64,000 bases of DNA from JBALVT01 sp965262875. GTDB taxonomy: Bacteria; Pseudomonadota; Gammaproteobacteria; Pseudomonadales; Halieaceae. A program made the translations under genes and the position numbers. A model generated the notes under the pieces. The model had not been told where the DNA came from and did not search any database. It was given only the letters and a program-made list of their open reading frames with translations. The stretch spans positions 2,418,001 to 2,482,000 of the forward strand of contig OZ253569.1 in assembly GCA_965262875.1 (NCBI GenBank), in the 5' to 3' direction. Shown here piece by piece: positions 63,894-64,000 of this stretch (within the stretch, counting starts at the first letter, position 1; the number at the start of each line of letters is the position of its first letter).

Positions 63894-64000
63894 TGTCGAG
63901 GTAAATCATGAGCTGCCGTTCTAGCCTGTGATCGATTGGAGTTAAGCCGGATCACTGTCGCCTCTTTGTCGTTCTTTTATTCTGCGGCAAATAACTGCGG
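63894..64000 (+). mobile_element. IS21 copy 3, right-hand remainder (runs off window)
   Basis: Resumes TGTCGAGGTAAATCATGAGC exactly where ORF4 was interrupted and is identical to the right end of copy 2 up to the window edge, 19 bases short of the expected terminus. Confidence 0.95.

Larger units (their letters stand above)
57442..64000 (+). mobile_element. IS21-family element, copy 3 (genes intact, split by an IS3-family element)
   Basis: Left inverted repeat TGTAGACGCCACTCC at 57442. Element sequence runs to 60617, resumes at 63894 after the IS3-family insertion, and reaches the window edge about 19 bases before the expected right end. Without the insertion it is about 3,302 bp. Zinc-ribbon ORF, istA and istB are intact; ORF4 is interrupted. 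It sits in the 3' end of the tyrosine recombinase pseudogene. Confidence 0.93.

Overview
The window looks like the chromosome of a Gram-negative gammaproteobacterium, probably a marine, Cellvibrionales-like lineage. This is an inference from gene content: the serB / AhpA-like / parC neighbourhood, typA, dtd, elaA, an SlyD-like FKBP, TamA, OmpA and several acyl-CoA metabolism genes. No 16S rRNA or other taxonomic marker lies in the window. It is heavily colonised by insertion sequences (IS21, IS1380, ISL3, IS481-like, IS630, two IS3 types, IS66, IS5, IS1182, an IS30 fragment and a tyrosine-recombinase element). Several ordinary genes are broken (tamA, an ompA-like gene, a Crp/Fnr-like gene, a TagO-like gene, a membrane protein gene). 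That pattern fits a genome in an IS-expansion and decay phase, as in recently host-restricted bacteria.

Layout. 1-2,040: a DUF3094-like gene, tRNA-Pro(CGG) and a P4-type integrase that probably used the tRNA as attachment site. 2,358-15,652: an IS graveyard with a frameshifted IS21, ISL3 and IS30 remnants, an IS1380 copy whose transposase carries a fourfold 45-bp repeat, a TagO-like gene split by ISL3, an IS481-like element inside an IS1380 remnant, and an orphan rpoA fragment fused in frame to a truncated istA. 15,653-35,069: mostly ordinary chromosome (truncated tamA, methyltransferase, asparaginase-like protein, broken ompA-like gene, beta-propeller protein, thiolase and acyl-CoA synthetase, IS630, PilZ-like protein, serB, ahpA-like, parC, broken Crp-like gene, SlyD-like, elaA, dtd, typA). 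35,154-49,224: mobile DNA again. 49,241-52,023: acyl-CoA dehydrogenase and acyl-CoA synthetase. 52,025-64,000: a second stack of nested elements.

The most striking structure is at 35,761-42,595. An IS3-family element carries a group II intron (A) in its orfA. Intron A's reverse transcriptase is interrupted, inside the codons of the catalytic YADD motif, by a second group II intron (B). Intron B's own reverse transcriptase is interrupted at the same YADD position by a third intron (C), which is essentially identical to B. The boundaries are base-exact: B without C and C are both 1,868 nt, A without B and C is 1,834 nt, and removing them in the order C, B, A restores every reading frame. Intron B/C therefore behaves as an intron that homes into the active-site codons of group II intron reverse transcriptases, including its own. 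Copy C still carries an empty target.

At the right end a comparable Russian doll is made of DNA transposons. A membrane-protein gene is cut by IS66, which is cut by a tyrosine-recombinase element, which is cut by a 3.3-kb IS21 element, which is cut by an IS3-family element (5-bp target duplication GACAG), which is cut by IS1380 (5-bp duplication CATAC). The IS21 element carries two extra genes besides istA and istB: an upstream zinc-ribbon protein and a small acidic protein overlapping the istB stop.
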